Shown: positions 33,801 to 46,219 of the stretch, piece after piece
How the letters are laid out: every line of letters begins with the position of its first letter
Numbering within the stretch: position 1 is the stretch's first letter
NCBI GenBank assembly: GCA_008477525.1
Contig: SPDT01000007.1
Span: 5,828,001-5,892,000 of the forward strand
Source: Hypomyces perniciosus
Taxonomy: Eukaryota > Ascomycota > Sordariomycetes > Hypocreales > Hypocreaceae
DNA: 64,000 nt
Reading direction: 5' to 3'
Program-made: the position numbers and the translations under genes
The notes under the pieces: model-generated
The model's input: only the letters and a program-made list of their open reading frames with translations
The model's database searches: none
Told to the model about the DNA's origin: nothing

Positions 33801-35386
33801 TTAATGAACTGTTTCCACCGTAGGCTTCTCATCACTCATCTTCTCCGCGTTCTCCTCATCCTGGCTGCGCGCCTGCATGCCAATCTCAGCCTCGCCAAAG
33901 GAGTCCACAACATCCCTGTAAGCAGGCACGAAGTTGACGCAAACCGCATACGACATTGCCGCAAGGAAGAAGCACATGGGCACAACCATGCTGATTCCGC
34001 TGCCGTGCCTCTCCGCGGTAACAAAAGTCAGCGGCGGGACGCAGGCTCCTCCGATGACACCGCCGATGATCAAGCCGCTGCCACGCTTGGTGTGTCTGCC
34101 GAGGCCGCGCATGCCGAGGGCGACGATGGTAGGGAAGCAGACGGACTCGAAGAAGAGGACGACGTAGAGCATCGCGATGCCGGTGTTGCCGTGTTGCGTA
34201 GTGGCCGGTGCGATGAAGACGACGCACATGCTGATGAAGGCGAGGAATATCCATCGCGGCTTGATGTGTCGCATGAGAATGACGCCTACGAATCGACCGA
34301 TTGCGAATGCTCCCTGAGCTCCGGCAAATAGCTGGGAACCGACACTGCTCGAAGTACCGGGTCTGGTGGCGGTGGCATAGTTGATGAATGAGGCCGCAAT
34401 GGCTACTTGGGCACCGGTATAGCAAAACTGAGCAAGGGCGGCGTGGAAGAGTCTGTATTGCTGCCAGATCGGCTTGTCATCAGCGCTTCCACACGTTTCC
34501 TGGGCCTGGAACTCCATGTCTGCGAGAAACATTAGCAGGATGATCAATATGGGATAAGAGGGTGCGCATAAGTTGTGCTTACCGGCATCAGTAATCTCAG
34601 GAATCTTGGCCAAAAAGAAGAGACTGGCCAGGATTAGGACGAAGACAACGATTGCCAAATAAACCCATTGCACGTTTTCGAGGGCATGCTCGTCGCTGAA
34701 GTTGAAGAAGACGTAAGAGCCTAGGAGGGGGGCAACAACGGTGCCAATGCCATTGAACGCTTGGGAAATGCTGATACGAATCTCGGAGTACTTGGGCGGG
34801 CCACAGACTGCAGCATCGGGTCAGCAAGGCGTGAAAATTAACCATGATGAGGACAAATGGGGAGTGTCGCATACCAGCGATGAAGGGGTTGGCTGCTGTC
34901 TCAAGAGAACCAAGTCCATTGCCAATGACGAAAATGGATGCGCAGAATCCACCGAACGACTTTGCCTTTATGCAAGGGATAGCGATCACGGCGCCGAGAG
35001 CGTAAAGGCAAAGACCCCAGATGAAGACAGCTCTATACCCGTAGTGGCGAAGAATCCAGGCCGCATGGCCAAGGGAGGCGATCGGATATGCGCTATGCTT
35101 CGTATTAGCAAGCGAACGAGAAAAACGGCACCCAGCCAGGAGTCGCAACCTACCCAAAATACGCGGCTTGCAGGCCAGCGGAGCGCGCCTGATCGATGTT
35201 CAGCGTGTTCTGGAAATGCTTGTTGAGCGTGTCGAGCAGTCCATAGCTGAAGCCCCAGAGGAAGAAGAGAACCGTGACGAGGGCAATTGGGAAGATGGAC
35301 TCGCGCAAGGTGAGCTCGGCGGCCTTTGTACGGCGCTTGTCGTCGGCCTTGAGCGTGCGGTCCTTGAAGAACTGCTTGATACCCAT
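33801..35386 (-). CDS. FucP-like major facilitator sugar transporter, 4 exons
   Basis: Exons 35386-35154, 35092-34875, 34807-34583 and 34519-33801 give 464 residues. The introns (61, 67 and 63 nt) all have GT-AG ends and keep the frame. The first TM segment (IALVTVLFFLWGFSYGLLDTLNKHFQ) carries the FFLWGF..L.D.LN motif of the FucP (fucose:H+ symporter) branch of the MFS. GNGLGSLETAANPF and the repeat QAFNGIGTVVAPLLG are also typical of this branch. About 12 TM segments are expected and about that many hydrophobic stretches are visible. In this branch the substrates are L-fucose, glucose or galactose; the fungal substrate is unknown. The C-terminus is a short polar tail with many acidic residues. 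It is divergent from the 6-TM gene at 37.4 kb. Confidence 0.9.
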
Positions 35387-37387
35387 GATGGTGGATCCAG
35401 GGTCTGGCGGCAGAGCAGAATGTTGTCGTGAGGAGACTCTGCGAGGCAGGACAGAGGGAATGCGACCCTTTTCATTTCAATCGGTCGGTTGGCCCCTCAC
35501 TCTGTCACATTATGTCTTGCCTTGTCTTGTCTTGTCGATGTGGATATGTTTCTCGGCTGCAACCCTGGTTCGTTCTGCTAGGCCTTTACCAACAAAGAGC
35601 CGTCGGCACATTTGTCGATCCCCTCCATAACAAGAGGAGGAGGAGTAGGGATAGTACTACATAGTATTACTAGTAGTATGACTACCCCAGACCATTCTCC
35701 TGTTTTTCAAGAATCAAGGGCGTGTTTTTGGGGGCGATGCCCCTTTCTCCGCGTTTGATAGATAAATACCCGCAGGCTATCCGATACGAGGCGGAAAAAT
35801 TGCCTGTCTTGGCTTCCCCAGATGTTGCCCCCCATGGGGTTTGCCCCATCACTCCCACCTCATTCGCTGCTTCGTCCGCATCACGAATCATCTAATCATC
35901 CTCTCTGAGCGGCTTGAAAACAAAGAATGGGCCTAGCGGTGGAGACGATGGGGTCGAATGCAACGGAAGAAATGACCATGACTGATGAAGCCCGGGGATT
36001 CGTTTGAGGCGATGATGGGGCACAAATGGAAGCCTTGCCTGTCGGTAGTCGCCCAAATCGTCTAGCGTTAGAAGCAGTGGAAGCTTCCACGATGCAGAGA
36101 TGCTTCTACCAGTTTGCGCGGGAATGAAACATTGGCCTTGGCTGCCTCTGACGCAGCATTTGGAGATTCAAGCCGACTCCAAGATCCCATGGAGGTAATT
36201 AATAATAAGCTTGCATTAAGCCTATTTTCTGCCTCGTATTTCTTCGGTGTGGGTCGAAAACTGCCGATCCATTTGCGGGGTTGAGCATCCGCAATTTGGA
36301 CAAGACGCCACAGGGGCATCAAAACGAGTTCGCGCCGAGCCACCAGATGGCTTGCCGAAACGTGGAAGCTTTGCCATTTTCGTTCAGAATAGTACTCGTT
36401 CAACTTCTGAGCTAGACGCCCTTCAATAGAAACGCCGTCGCATATTCGCCAACCTTTCCATCTTCCGTCGGCTTCTTTCTCGACGGCCCCACTTTCCCGG
36501 TTCTCAGCTCCGGTTCCGGCTCCGGGACCCCGGATTCTAGTGAATCACTACCGGTACTGGACTACCGGTCTTCTGCACTCTGTATAACTCGATAGATAGA
36601 GAACTAGGGACTACTTGATATTTAATGGCATAGATGCTGATTCTCTAGATGCGGGCACCTTCGCGAACGCGGCTGTTAACTCCTGTGGCACCAGCAGGGT
36701 GATGAAGTCCATTCACATCCAGCGCCAATCATGGCGAGTACTAGATACACCGATGATTAAATCTAACATTGCGATGAAAAACCGGGTAAGCAATGTTCAA
36801 TTTTTTTCAGAGCGCGAGCGGGTGGTGTGAAACCAGCTTTAGGCCTCCCTCCTTATTCGGCCCAACACATGTCACACAGCCCCCCCTCAGCCCCTGCTGC
36901 ATGTTCAGCTGAGACTATGATCCTGAGAGATTTTTTTCGCCAGCTTCCATGTCCTGGGCTCTCTATTTGCCTCCGCTGGAATGCTTCCATCTCTCCTCTC
37001 CTTTGACGCAGTGAACTCTGATGAACTATTTACTAGAGAACTTGTCCGGATCTAGTTTGTTGCCGCCATCGGGGGCCGTGGAACAAGATGCCACTGCTAT
37101 AACCATGTTGGTTCTTCGACTCGTTTTCACCTTTTGCTGAGGGTTGGTTGCCTACATATGCTTCTCCAATGATTCCGCGAGGATATCGCCTGGTCGCGGG
37201 GCTGAGTGACCTAGCCAAGTCTGCCTCGCCCTTGGCAAGGGTTATATATGCATTAATAGTATTTATCATTTTTTTGGTTGTTCACATTCACATATTTTCA
37301 GTATTGTAGTCCTAAAAGGGCCCTCCATTTGCCAGCCTCGTCTTGCATGGTTGTAGAACGTGACGATTTCCAAACAAAGCCACCACC
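35387..37387. other. 2-kb divergent intergenic region
   Basis: Shared upstream space of the FucP-like transporter (minus) and the 6-TM protein (plus). Short frames on both strands are unrecognised and no repeat family is seen. Confidence 0.5.
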
Positions 37388-39154
37388 ATGCTTCACCGAA
37401 CAGGCAGCTACGATTCTTTACGTCCCTCTCTCTATGCAACATGGCTGAAGGGGCGGCTCTTTTCAGGGCCAAACCTCCTGAAAACTCTGATGCGAACTGC
37501 CATCGCCGCTTTGATCTATATTTTTCTTGCCCACTCAACGATTCTCGCGAAAGTCATGGATGCCCAAAGCTCCGGTTTGAGGGTTCTGCTGCTGCCCCTT
37601 AATGCAAGGCTGGTGGGAGCCGGCCTGGCTATTCTCTCTGTGGCCCTGATTACGTTTTCGTACACCTTGCTGCTCAGGAGAAGCTCTCTTATGGCAACGA
37701 CATCTTTATACCCACGGCGACCGATTGAAGCAAATGTCGGAAGCCTGCTGGATGTCTCATGGCCCGAATCAACAGCATACAATGGAGTTGACCAAGACCC
37801 ACAACAGCCGGTTTCAAAGGCGGCTAGCCCAGGTGCATATGCGATTCAGATGCTTTATATCGGCAAGATGACTGAGGACGAATCAAACGGCCGAGTTGCA
37901 AGAGGCCGAATGGACTGTGCAGCAACACCACAAGGCGAGGAACAGGAACGATCACACTGGCTCACCTCCGGATCGCCTCTCACCAAGAACATCGTCCAAG
38001 TGATGATCTGGGAATGGGTGTCTCTCTGGCTGATTGTATTCCTGATCCTGGGCACACTCTTGTTCAACGGCTTCTTCACGAACAACCTGAACCCAGACAG
38101 CTTTCCCCGTCTGACCGTCATGGTCATCTACTTCGTAGCCTATATCGTGCACTTCTGCTACGTATGGCTCGTCTGCCTCCGGTTTTTCCGAAACGCCTTA
38201 GGCGGCGCGGCCTGGAGCCTCCTAGAGCGCTCCAAGTTCGTCGTGGCGGAGACTACCGAGCTGCAAGCTCACCCTCGGGACTTATATTTCCAGTTCAGAA
38301 GCATCGACAAAGCAAACGACAAATTCGTTCCCACTACCTTCAGTGCCATGCTCGGTAACCCTGCGAAGCCGTCCAAGCTCACAGCCAGAACTGGAAGCAC
38401 AAGCACCGGCACCAGGACGATCGTGGAGAATGATGACTCGGCTGAGCTCAACGCGGCACTCGCAACGATCAGTTCGTCGCAGAAGACAGAGCGCGACACG
38501 GCGACTGCAGCATCAGCACTGGCTCTGGACCGCTCAATAGCTAACGTTATGGTCATGATGAGCGTGACGCTCTCATCAGGCTTCGCGGCGTGGACGTCAA
38601 CGCAGATGACTGAGAACACCCCGAATAACACGGCGACCACGCAGATAGGTTCGCTTGCGCTGTTGGTCTCACTATCATTGGGCGTCGCGGCCATGTTCAC
38701 ATCGGCAATACAGCTGGAGATGATGGAGAATGCGTTTCGCAATATTTTGAAGCTCAAGGAGACCAAGATTAACGGGTTGGCGGTGGATCATTACCGCAAG
38801 AGGCGGAGGGAAGAGGGTACTAAGCTGAAGCCTGTGGCGTTTACGATGGACACGGTGCCGCTTGCAGAGATCGGCACGGGGGACTTCTTCCGGAGCAGTC
38901 GCTCGCGAGGATGGAGAGGACTGCTAGGCACTCTTATCTTCGGGCCGGCGTACGCGATGTTGCCGCGAGAGGGCGACCAAGAGAGAGGTTCAGCTGAGGT
39001 GGACTTTGATATCGTGGCGCGGGTGCGGACGGGACGTATTGTTCTGACGACGCGATCGACAGACAGGCATGCGAGGAATAGAGATGGCACCAACGTTGAA
39101 TCGATAAACGTCTGTCATATTGCCGAGGAGAGATATGGAAAGGAGAGCTGTTAG
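37388..39154 (+). CDS. Predicted 6-TM membrane protein of unknown function
   Basis: Single-exon 588-residue frame with ATG in a good CCACCATGC context. Hydrophobic segments: about residues 34-54, 71-97 (AGLAILSVALITFSYTLLL), 207-230 (EWVSLWLIVFLILGTLLFNG), 239-266 (TVMVIYFVAYIVHFCYVWLV), 385-402 and 422-443 (LALLVSLSLGVAAMFTSAIQ). Pairs of TM helices are separated by a ~110-residue loop and a ~120-residue Ser/Thr-rich loop. The C-terminal 140 residues are basic and probably cytoplasmic. No family is recognised. The Ser/Thr-rich loop between TM4 and TM5 (TARTGSTSTGTRTIVENDD) is likely disordered. Confidence 0.72.
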   Translation: MLHRTGSYDSLRPSLYATWLKGRLFSGPNLLKTLMRTAIAALIYIFLAHSTILAKVMDAQSSGLRVLLLPLNARLVGAGLAILSVALITFSYTLLLRRSSLMATTSLYPRRPIEANVGSLLDVSWPESTAYNGVDQDPQQPVSKAASPGAYAIQMLYIGKMTEDESNGRVARGRMDCAATPQGEEQERSHWLTSGSPLTKNIVQVMIWEWVSLWLIVFLILGTLLFNGFFTNNLNPDSFPRLTVMVIYFVAYIVHFCYVWLVCLRFFRNALGGAAWSLLERSKFVVAETTELQAHPRDLYFQFRSIDKANDKFVPTTFSAMLGNPAKPSKLTARTGSTSTGTRTIVENDDSAELNAALATISSSQKTERDTATAASALALDRSIANVMVMMSVTLSSGFAAWTSTQMTENTPNNTATTQIGSLALLVSLSLGVAAMFTSAIQLEMMENAFRNILKLKETKINGLAVDHYRKRRREEGTKLKPVAFTMDTVPLAEIGTGDFFRSSRSRGWRGLLGTLIFGPAYAMLPREGDQERGSAEVDFDIVARVRTGRIVLTTRSTDRHARNRDGTNVESINVCHIAEERYGKESC

Positions 39155-40957
39155 TCAAGGTCGATAATTGTGCTGCTCTTCCAGCAGACAGGGGTTGACC
39201 TTCAAAGCATCGCTGGGCTTCACAAGACTGCACAATACTTCATTATGTACTGACAGGCAAGGAACATGTTATTCTTTGGCATCCAGGGGTTGATGCACTG
39301 CTGGCCTGAGATGTTGGTTCGACATTAATCTTCATCGTAGCCGAGGAGCTGGTGCCACTCAGGGTGCTCTCTCATGACCATCATCAATCGATCTCGTCTT
39401 GTATACCCCCTGTTGGTAATTGTCAAGAATCCACACATGATCCATTTGCTAATCTTTCTGTATCTCGCCATCTTAACCAAGCATAGCTAGGTCTCGGTAA
39501 GAAGCCCATTATGCCCCCATGTTGCATCAACCCGTCTCCCTTTCTCCTTTCTCCCTCTCCTGAGTCATGAGCTATCTTTGAGTCGTAGACTTTCTAGAAT
39601 GCACGGCACCGCGTCACACAAGATGTGATTATGCAAGGACCACGCCATCTTGTCAAACTGTTACCCTAGTGTAACGCATGTTCGCAGCGTTGGCCCGATG
39701 CCAAGGGAAAGGGAGTGTGAGATCTGTATCTGTCTTCTACCAGTCCTTCCCGTACGTGCCGACATTACTACAAACGTACATAGCAAACATGTGTCCACGA
39801 GTCCAGTCCGCGCACATGTACGCACAAGACGGCCCGCGATCCAATCGCCATGGCTTCGATCTCGGTGCGAGTCGCCCTCGTGCAATGGCCCTGGCGTCGG
39901 GATCTCTCTCACGATTCTTCTTTGGGGAGGGATTGCGGGTGCGCGTGATTTGTCTTTTTATGTTAGTGCTCTCTGTATTACCCTATAGATGGTGTAGAGA
40001 GAACAAACTCTCTGGAACTTGGAAACTTGAAACAGGACATAACGGGACAAAGGCATCCGAGTGGGCATGATGGCCACCACCTTTGGCATGTGTTGAGGTG
40101 AGAAACTAGGCGATATTGGCAGTGATATGAATACCTGAAGTCCGTTCGATGGCCATCAAGACCCATAAAAAACTGCTAAACTTGTCTGGGGCGAACTCTA
40201 TGAATGAATGGCATATAAGTTACATCTCGTGTGCATGACAGTACTGCTGATGCTATTCACACAGATAAAAATTGCTATTCGCACAGACGGCCTATGCGCT
40301 ACCCAAAATCTCTGACAGCAGCAGCAGCAGCAGCAGCAGAAATAGAGTTAATATTACGAAGTACACAACAGTTACAACAGTTATATAGCCAATACAGCAG
40401 TTACGGGGAGAGAGTGAGGGCGACTTATAGATTAAAGACGAATTTGATGAAGTTATGCCGACAACATAACCGGAAGAATAGTCGGCCTAGGGAGATCTTG
40501 TATAGATATACTATTAGTGCGGTATTTCAGTTATTTGGTGTAAGGTGTAAGGAGCTGCGGGGAGATGTTCGTTGGTGGTGCGTGGACTATTTGTGCGAAT
40601 AGCATTACTCTTTCGTATGACCATAGTAATGCTTCCCCTGGAGGGGACTATATACTGGAACGCCAGATAATGGTGTCATGTCTTTGATTTGTGTTCCGAT
40701 TCCATTGTTGTTGCCAGCTGACGGGTCCAGCAAACGGACTGGTCCAATATGAAAGCCAAACCATACATCTTCATTCATTCAAGTCATCCGTTTCTATGCC
40801 AGCTGCCGGCGGTTGGCATCCGGTAAGAGCCTCGATTTCGGCCCATAAATTTCTTCTACTTGCTTTGCTGGAGCCTTTCCAACTTTTCTCTTCTTTTTCA
40901 TCACCACTCGCCCGATCCATTGCTACGAGCCCTTTAGACTTGCTTTCCCATATCACC
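39155..40957. other. Intergenic region with CAG repeat and a zinc-finger-gene relic
   Basis: Near 40231-40290 a frame reads ADAIHTDKNCYS, matching copy A of the zinc-finger relic at 24.0 kb. A perfect CAG repeat of about eight units lies at 40316-40340. Otherwise nothing is supported. Confidence 0.5.
40316..40340 (+). repeat. CAG trinucleotide repeat
   Basis: Eight CAG units in a row in intergenic DNA, just after the zinc-finger-like fragment. Confidence 0.85.
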
Positions 40958-43044
40958 ATGACACAAGCCATGAGAGTTGCTGTCATCGGCGGTGGCCCAG
41001 CAGGCCTCGCTACGCTCAGGTTTATTGCCAAGGCACATGAATTCTTCCCTATTCCCCCTCTTGAGGTTCGCCTTTTTGAAGCCGAGGCGGAAATTGGTGG
41101 CACCTTTGTGTATCGAGTTTATGAGGATGCTGAGGTATGTCGGGCCCTTCCATACACTCTCTCTTCGTCTCCATACAGCCATTCATTCTTACAACATGAC
41201 CTTCGATAGATGGTGTCATCGAAGTATTTGACTGCTTTCTCCGACTTTCGCCTCCCGCTCGATGCGCCGGACTTCGTGACTCCCCAGACGTACGTGCGTT
41301 ATCTCAACGATTATGTCGACGCCTTTGGTCTCCGAAGCCACATCGAGCTTCAGACTCAAGTAACTCGAATCACCCGGATCAAAGGTGGAATTGGGCATGT
41401 TATCGAGATCACCAAGACAGACGGCCACGTCTCAGAGTGGAATTGTGATGCCATCGCTATTTGCTCGGGCGTGCATGTGTGGCCGAAGATTCCCAAGCTA
41501 CCCGGAATCGAGAGAGTCCCTACTGTGCTTCATTCGTCAAAGGTTAAGACACGTTCTCAGTTCGGCAAAGACACCAACGTGGTCGTCCTAGGCTGTGGAG
41601 AGACTGGCATGGACATGCTTCACCTTGCAGTCACGGCTCCTACGAAGTCGGTCACCCTGTGCCATCGGGACGGCTTTTTCTGCGCACCAAAGGTAAGCAG
41701 CAGGCCTATTTGCCATTTCATCAAATATTACTCGCTAATTTGTTAGATTATACCAGTACCCTCGGTATTCAACAGAAAGCTCCCAGCTAAACCCAACAAG
41801 CCGGTCGACACCTCCGTTGCCAGTCTATTTGATACTGCATATGCCCATCCCGTGCTTCAGAAGAGCCCCTTGCTTTGGTTTGCCTATGATCAATGGATCA
41901 AGAAGGCACACTGGCTTATTTCTGGCACCGAGGAAGGCCCAGATCAGTGGGTTGGTCATATCAGCAAGGAAAGGAAGAATGTCAACTCCAGTATGCAGCA
42001 ATTGGCCCTTGTTTCAACCTCAGTACTCATTTATTTGAACAGTCTTCCTTTGCAAGTCTGATCGCGCCTTGCCATACTTGTCCGCGGGCCATCGATCCAA
42101 GTCATGGTTCAACCGTATTCGGGCAGCCATCATCAATGTGCCAATCAAGCCCAACAATGGCCGCACCATCGACGTCAAGCCATGGCCCGTGGAGATCGAC
42201 CAGGACGGGCATATGCGCTTCGAAGGAAAGGGCTCCAAAGAAACGATCAAGCCGGATGTAGTGATCTTCGCTACAGGATATACCACGGAGTTCCCATTCC
42301 TGCACAGCGAATACCCCGACCTTGATCAGCTCAATGTCCGAGGCATCTACAAAGGCGGAGATGTATCGGTTGGCTATGTTGGCTTCGTCCGACCGGGTAT
42401 CGGTATGCATCCTAGATTCCTCGATTCAAGTCCCATAAATAACCTCGGTTTAAAGGTGCCATCCCCCCACTAGCAGAGATGCAGGCCCAACTCTGGGTCC
42501 TTCGCCTCCTTCAGCAACAGTTCCCCGATCAAGTTCCCCTTGGTCCAGAACCCAATGCTCTCGTGCCCTACGAGATGGACTACAAGCTGCACCCACGTTG
42601 CGGCTATGACTTCGCTGTAACCAAGAGAGGAGTAGATCACGAAAGCTATGCGTACCAGCTGGCCTTAGACATAGGATCTGCACCGAAGATCTCGTACGTG
42701 ATGACCAAGGGATGGAAGATCTTCTTCACTTGGGCCATGGGGTCCAACTTCAACCCCAATTTCCGCATGGTCGGTCCGTGGAAGTGGGAAGCGGGTGCGG
42801 ATGAGATCATGCGAGGGGAGCTTTACCACGTTGTGAAGCGATCTGGCGGGGGATTCTGTGAGTATCACTAAATAGAAGGATACCTTGAGAGTTATGCTAA
42901 CCACAGATAACAGATCTCACCACCTACACTATAATCCCATTCTTTATCTTCGGTACGATTAGTTTGGTTCTGTATGCTTTTTCTACTTTGATCAACCTGC
43001 CCGTGAAGCTAGGGCAGTGGCTATCGAAGCCGCTGAGGAGATAG
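40958..43044 (+). CDS. Flavin-containing monooxygenase with C-terminal membrane anchor, 6 exons
   Basis: Exons 40958-41134, 41210-41692, 41747-41990, 42043-42402, 42456-42857 and 42914-43044 join to 598 residues. The FAD motif GGGPAG follows MRVAVI at the N-terminus. The NADPH-binding motif GCGETG is in NVVVLGCGETGMDML. ATGYTTEF is the FMO ATG motif near the C-terminal third. This is the class B FMO (dimethylaniline-type) family, which uses FAD and NADPH to oxygenate N or S atoms. The last exon encodes a hydrophobic helix (YTIIPFFIFGTISLVLYAF) followed by a short basic tail, which suggests an ER membrane anchor like that of animal FMOs. Intron 4 (42403-42455) ends in AAG, a less usual acceptor, but it gives the conserved GIGAIPPLAEMQAQL. 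Substrate unknown. Confidence 0.9.
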
Positions 43045-43392
43045 TGGCACAATGAGCCCATGGCGTGAGACTGACAAGAAAACTGGCGATGACTTGAACT
43101 ATGTATAATGGGAATTGATGAGGAAAATGCACTTGGTCTCTCTTCGTTCGGCACTTTGGCTTGGAGTCGAGCAATAAATAGCTTACTCTATACTACTCCT
43201 TAGTCTAGGGATAGGGCCCGAAATGAAGCTGAATTTAATTCCCAACTTGGAAATTCGGTGAGATGGTGAACTGCAGTGGGGCTGCCAGAAAACGCGGGGC
43301 TCACCGAGGTGTAGCTCGGCGCTTTCAATAATTTTTCCTCTTGCTGAGCAGAGACTTCAGCAAAACCTGGCCATCCCTCCACCTTGTTGAAG

Positions 43393-45188
43393 ATGTCCAG
43401 AAACACGGTCCAACCCAATGGCTGGGTTGGAATAAGGCTGCCAAATGAGGTAACACGTGTCCTACAGGTAGTCCCCAATACGTGCGTCACCGTCTTTCCC
43501 CTCGAGTTCTTGTTGGCCTTTGCGGTTGACGCTGTTCCAGCACAATTTCTCTGGGCAAATATGGCTCGTTCCCGAGCAATCTCATAATCGAGCGGCCGTT
43601 CCATCTCACGTACGAGATCCAGGATAAGTACGATGGCGAATCCTTCTCGCGGCTGCGCGTCGTCCCCGGGACGGAACTCAACGCCGACAAACTGGCCGAC
43701 ATGAGCGCCACTGACCCAGCCGAAGGCGACGAGGTGATTGCGCCGGCCAATGGGGAGGAGCTCACGCTGGTAGATGAGAGCGGCACGGTCATTGCGCGGT
43801 CGAATCGCGAGATCATTGACGACTCTGCGCGCCAGACACTTACCGGGGCAGAGATCGAAGAGCTCAAGCGCCAGGGCGCATCGGCGGGCAAAGACCTAAT
43901 CACGAAGCTGATGCTTTCACACACGGCGCTTGACCAGAAAACGGCGTATTCGTTGGCCAAGTACAAGCTCCTCAAGGAGAAGAAGTACATGCGCCGGTTT
44001 ACGGTTCTGCCACTGGACGTTGCGCAGCTGGGACAGTGGATGCTGGTGGAGCGGGATGCTAGCAAGGTGATGGAGATACGTCAGGAGATGATCGGTTTGC
44101 TGGGATGCTGGGCCGATGTGCACTTTGGGGGACTGCCAATTGATGGAGAACAAGGTCCACACGGGGGGAGGTGGCTGGCGGTTGATGATACAGGCGGTTT
44201 GTTGATTGCTGCCATGGCTGAACGAATGGGAATTCTCCATCAGGCGCCGGAGGAGCCAGTGAATGGGCAATCGAAAGAAAACGGACATGCCGCAGATGCA
44301 GCCGGGGCTCAGGGTCAAACGAATGGCGAAGAAACCGGAGTAGCCTCTACCGAAGCAACGACAGAGCAACCGAATCTATCATTACAAAGAAACCCGCGAA
44401 AGCGACCTCGTCGAGACGACCTTGACGACCACTACGCACTCACCAACACCATCACAATCATCCACGCCAACGCACAGCCAAATCTCTCCCTCCTCCGGCA
44501 CTTCGACTTCGACGCCAGCGACCCTAACCCACCATACCCTTACCACCCACTCTTCACCAACCTCCTCCCCATCTCATGGCTCCAACTCCTCGACCCAGAA
44601 TCCGACCCAACTTACGCCGAAACCCCTTCCGAAGTCGAACCCGATGTCCTCGCCTCGTGGAAGACCAACCGCCGCGCCAACTACCACCGTAAGCGCCGGC
44701 GCTGGGCCCGCACCCGCCAAATCGTCGACACCACCCGCTCAGGTGGCTTCTCCGGCCTTGCCGTAGCAAGCACCATGGATCCCATCTCCGTCCTACGGCA
44801 CGCCCTTCCGCTCCTTGCCGGCGGCGCTCCTGTGGCCATCTACTCCCCAACCATCGAGCCCTTGACGCAGCTAGCCGACTGCTTCAGCATCGGCCGACGC
44901 GGTGCATGGGTTTCGAATCCGCCCCCTGAAGCTGAGGGCAAGACGGCGGCCGAGCTGGAGAACTGGCCCGGAACACCGGAGTACCCTCTCAACCCGGCGC
45001 TGTTGATTGGCGCAATGGTGCAGACGAGCCGGGCGAGGAGGTGGCAGGTTCTGCCGGGGCGGACGCACCCGTTCATGACGGAGAGGGGTGGTTCAAGTGG
45101 CTATGTGTTTACAGGCTGGAGGGCGATCCCGGCGGAGGGTAGGATAGCAGCGAGAGGCAAGTTCCAGAGGAAAAGGACAGACGCATAA
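43393..45188 (+). CDS. TRM6: tRNA (adenine58-N1) methyltransferase non-catalytic subunit TRM6, 2 exons
   Basis: Exons 43393-43481 and 43541-45188 join to about 578 residues. The junction rebuilds VVPNTTISLGKYGSFPSNLI, followed by IERPFHLTYEIQD, which is the characteristic N-terminal part of Trm6/Gcd10. Further markers are GKDLITKLMLSHTALDQKTA and YSLAKYKLLKEKKYMRRFTV. Trm6 binds tRNA and forms a heterotetramer with the catalytic Trm61 to make m1A58, which stabilises initiator tRNA-Met in yeast. The usual SAM motif is absent, as expected for this subunit. A low-complexity insertion (about residues 270-305, KENGHAADAAGAQGQTNGEE and after) separates the two halves. Between exons the 59-nt intron can also be read open, so an unspliced frame could mislead gene finders. 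Confidence 0.93.
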
Positions 45189-45409
45189 GGAGTTCTTGGT
45201 GATGACTATTGGACAATTAAAGAAGGGTATTTTGCCCTTGGATTTTCAAGTTGGACTCGGGATGTTGATGATATACCTCTGAGCCTAAATAGAATGAATT
45301 GAAGAGCCCCCTGTTGGGAATCGAAGTAGCACACTGGATCCAATATCTGCCATTTTGGAAGATTTATATCATAAAAATGCGGATGGTCTAATATCGTCAC
45401 GTAGCCCCT

Positions 45410-46219
45410 TTACAACGCCTTACCCATGAACTTTCTCTTCGTGAAGCTCAACCACCACTTGCTCGGCTTGGACTCATCCTCCTCATATACCCTGGCCAGT
45501 AACCGACTCGCGAGTTCTTGTCGCACTTGTGACATGTACAGTTTCAACTGCTCTGCGTCCTGTCTGTCTCTCGGGGCCTCGTACATCTAGATATTCATCA
45601 TTAGCCCTCTCTTTTTTTTCGTCTCCCAACAACCAAAAGATGGTAACGAACCTGATTGAGGGGGAATCCAGGGTCTCCAGGAATAAAAAAGTTGAGGTCC
45701 AGAGCCAAGTTCATGACATCCTTGCCAGCCTCGCGGGCGCTAGCATTGGGCCTGATCTTCTGCAGACAATCGCTCACAAACCAGATGCCGTAGACGAGGA
45801 GGCGGTCGGCGGGGCCTTTGATTTCAAAGTTGCGGAAGAAGGTGTTTGCGCGGAACAGGCGGAGGACCTCGTCGAGGATGTCATAGCTCTCGCTCTCCAC
45901 GTCAGGGGACTCGTGGGCGGGCAGCGGCGGTGACGGGAAAGGGAGGACGTAGGCGGGCCCGCGGGTCTTCGTCCGGAGGGGGAGGATGGGGAAGTTGCCG
46001 ATGAGGCGAGGCAGGTTGGGGTCGGAGTTGAAGTCGGAGTTGTAGGCCTGCGATGAGAGAGGGAGAGAGTGTTAGCATGGCGGTGATTCGGCGTTGGATA
46101 CAATACAGCGAGCAGCCGGTTGCATGGGGCGCAAGACACAGAGAAGTGGCGGGCTGGTATATGTATATAGGGGCATATAGGGATGCCGTGAGTCCACGGG
46201 GTTTTCCACGTACCGGCAT
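45410..46219 (-). CDS. ARC18: Arp2/3 complex subunit 3 (ARPC3/Arc18), first coding exon of 6 nt
   Basis: Coding exons 46219-46214 (only ATG CCG), 46047-45652 and 45586-45410 give 192 residues. The joined start MPAYNSDFNSDPNLPRLIGN and then FPILPLRTKTRGPAYVLPFP, DILDEVLRLFRANTFFRNFE, DRLLVYGIWFVSDCLQKI and DLNFFIPGDPGFPLNQMYEA are the ARPC3 family throughout. The subunit links the complex to the side of the mother actin filament and is needed for branched actin at endocytic patches. The first intron is 166 nt with donor GTACGT and acceptor CGCAG; the second (45651-45587) has donor GTTCGT and acceptor CTAG. A first exon this short is easily missed by automatic gene finding. Confidence 0.95.

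Noticed and set aside
43482..43540. Reading TRM6 exon 1 straight through without splicing
   Set aside because: The unspliced frame ends at a TAA near 43587 and loses the conserved NTTISLGKYGSFPSN. Splicing at GTGCGT/TTCCAG restores it.
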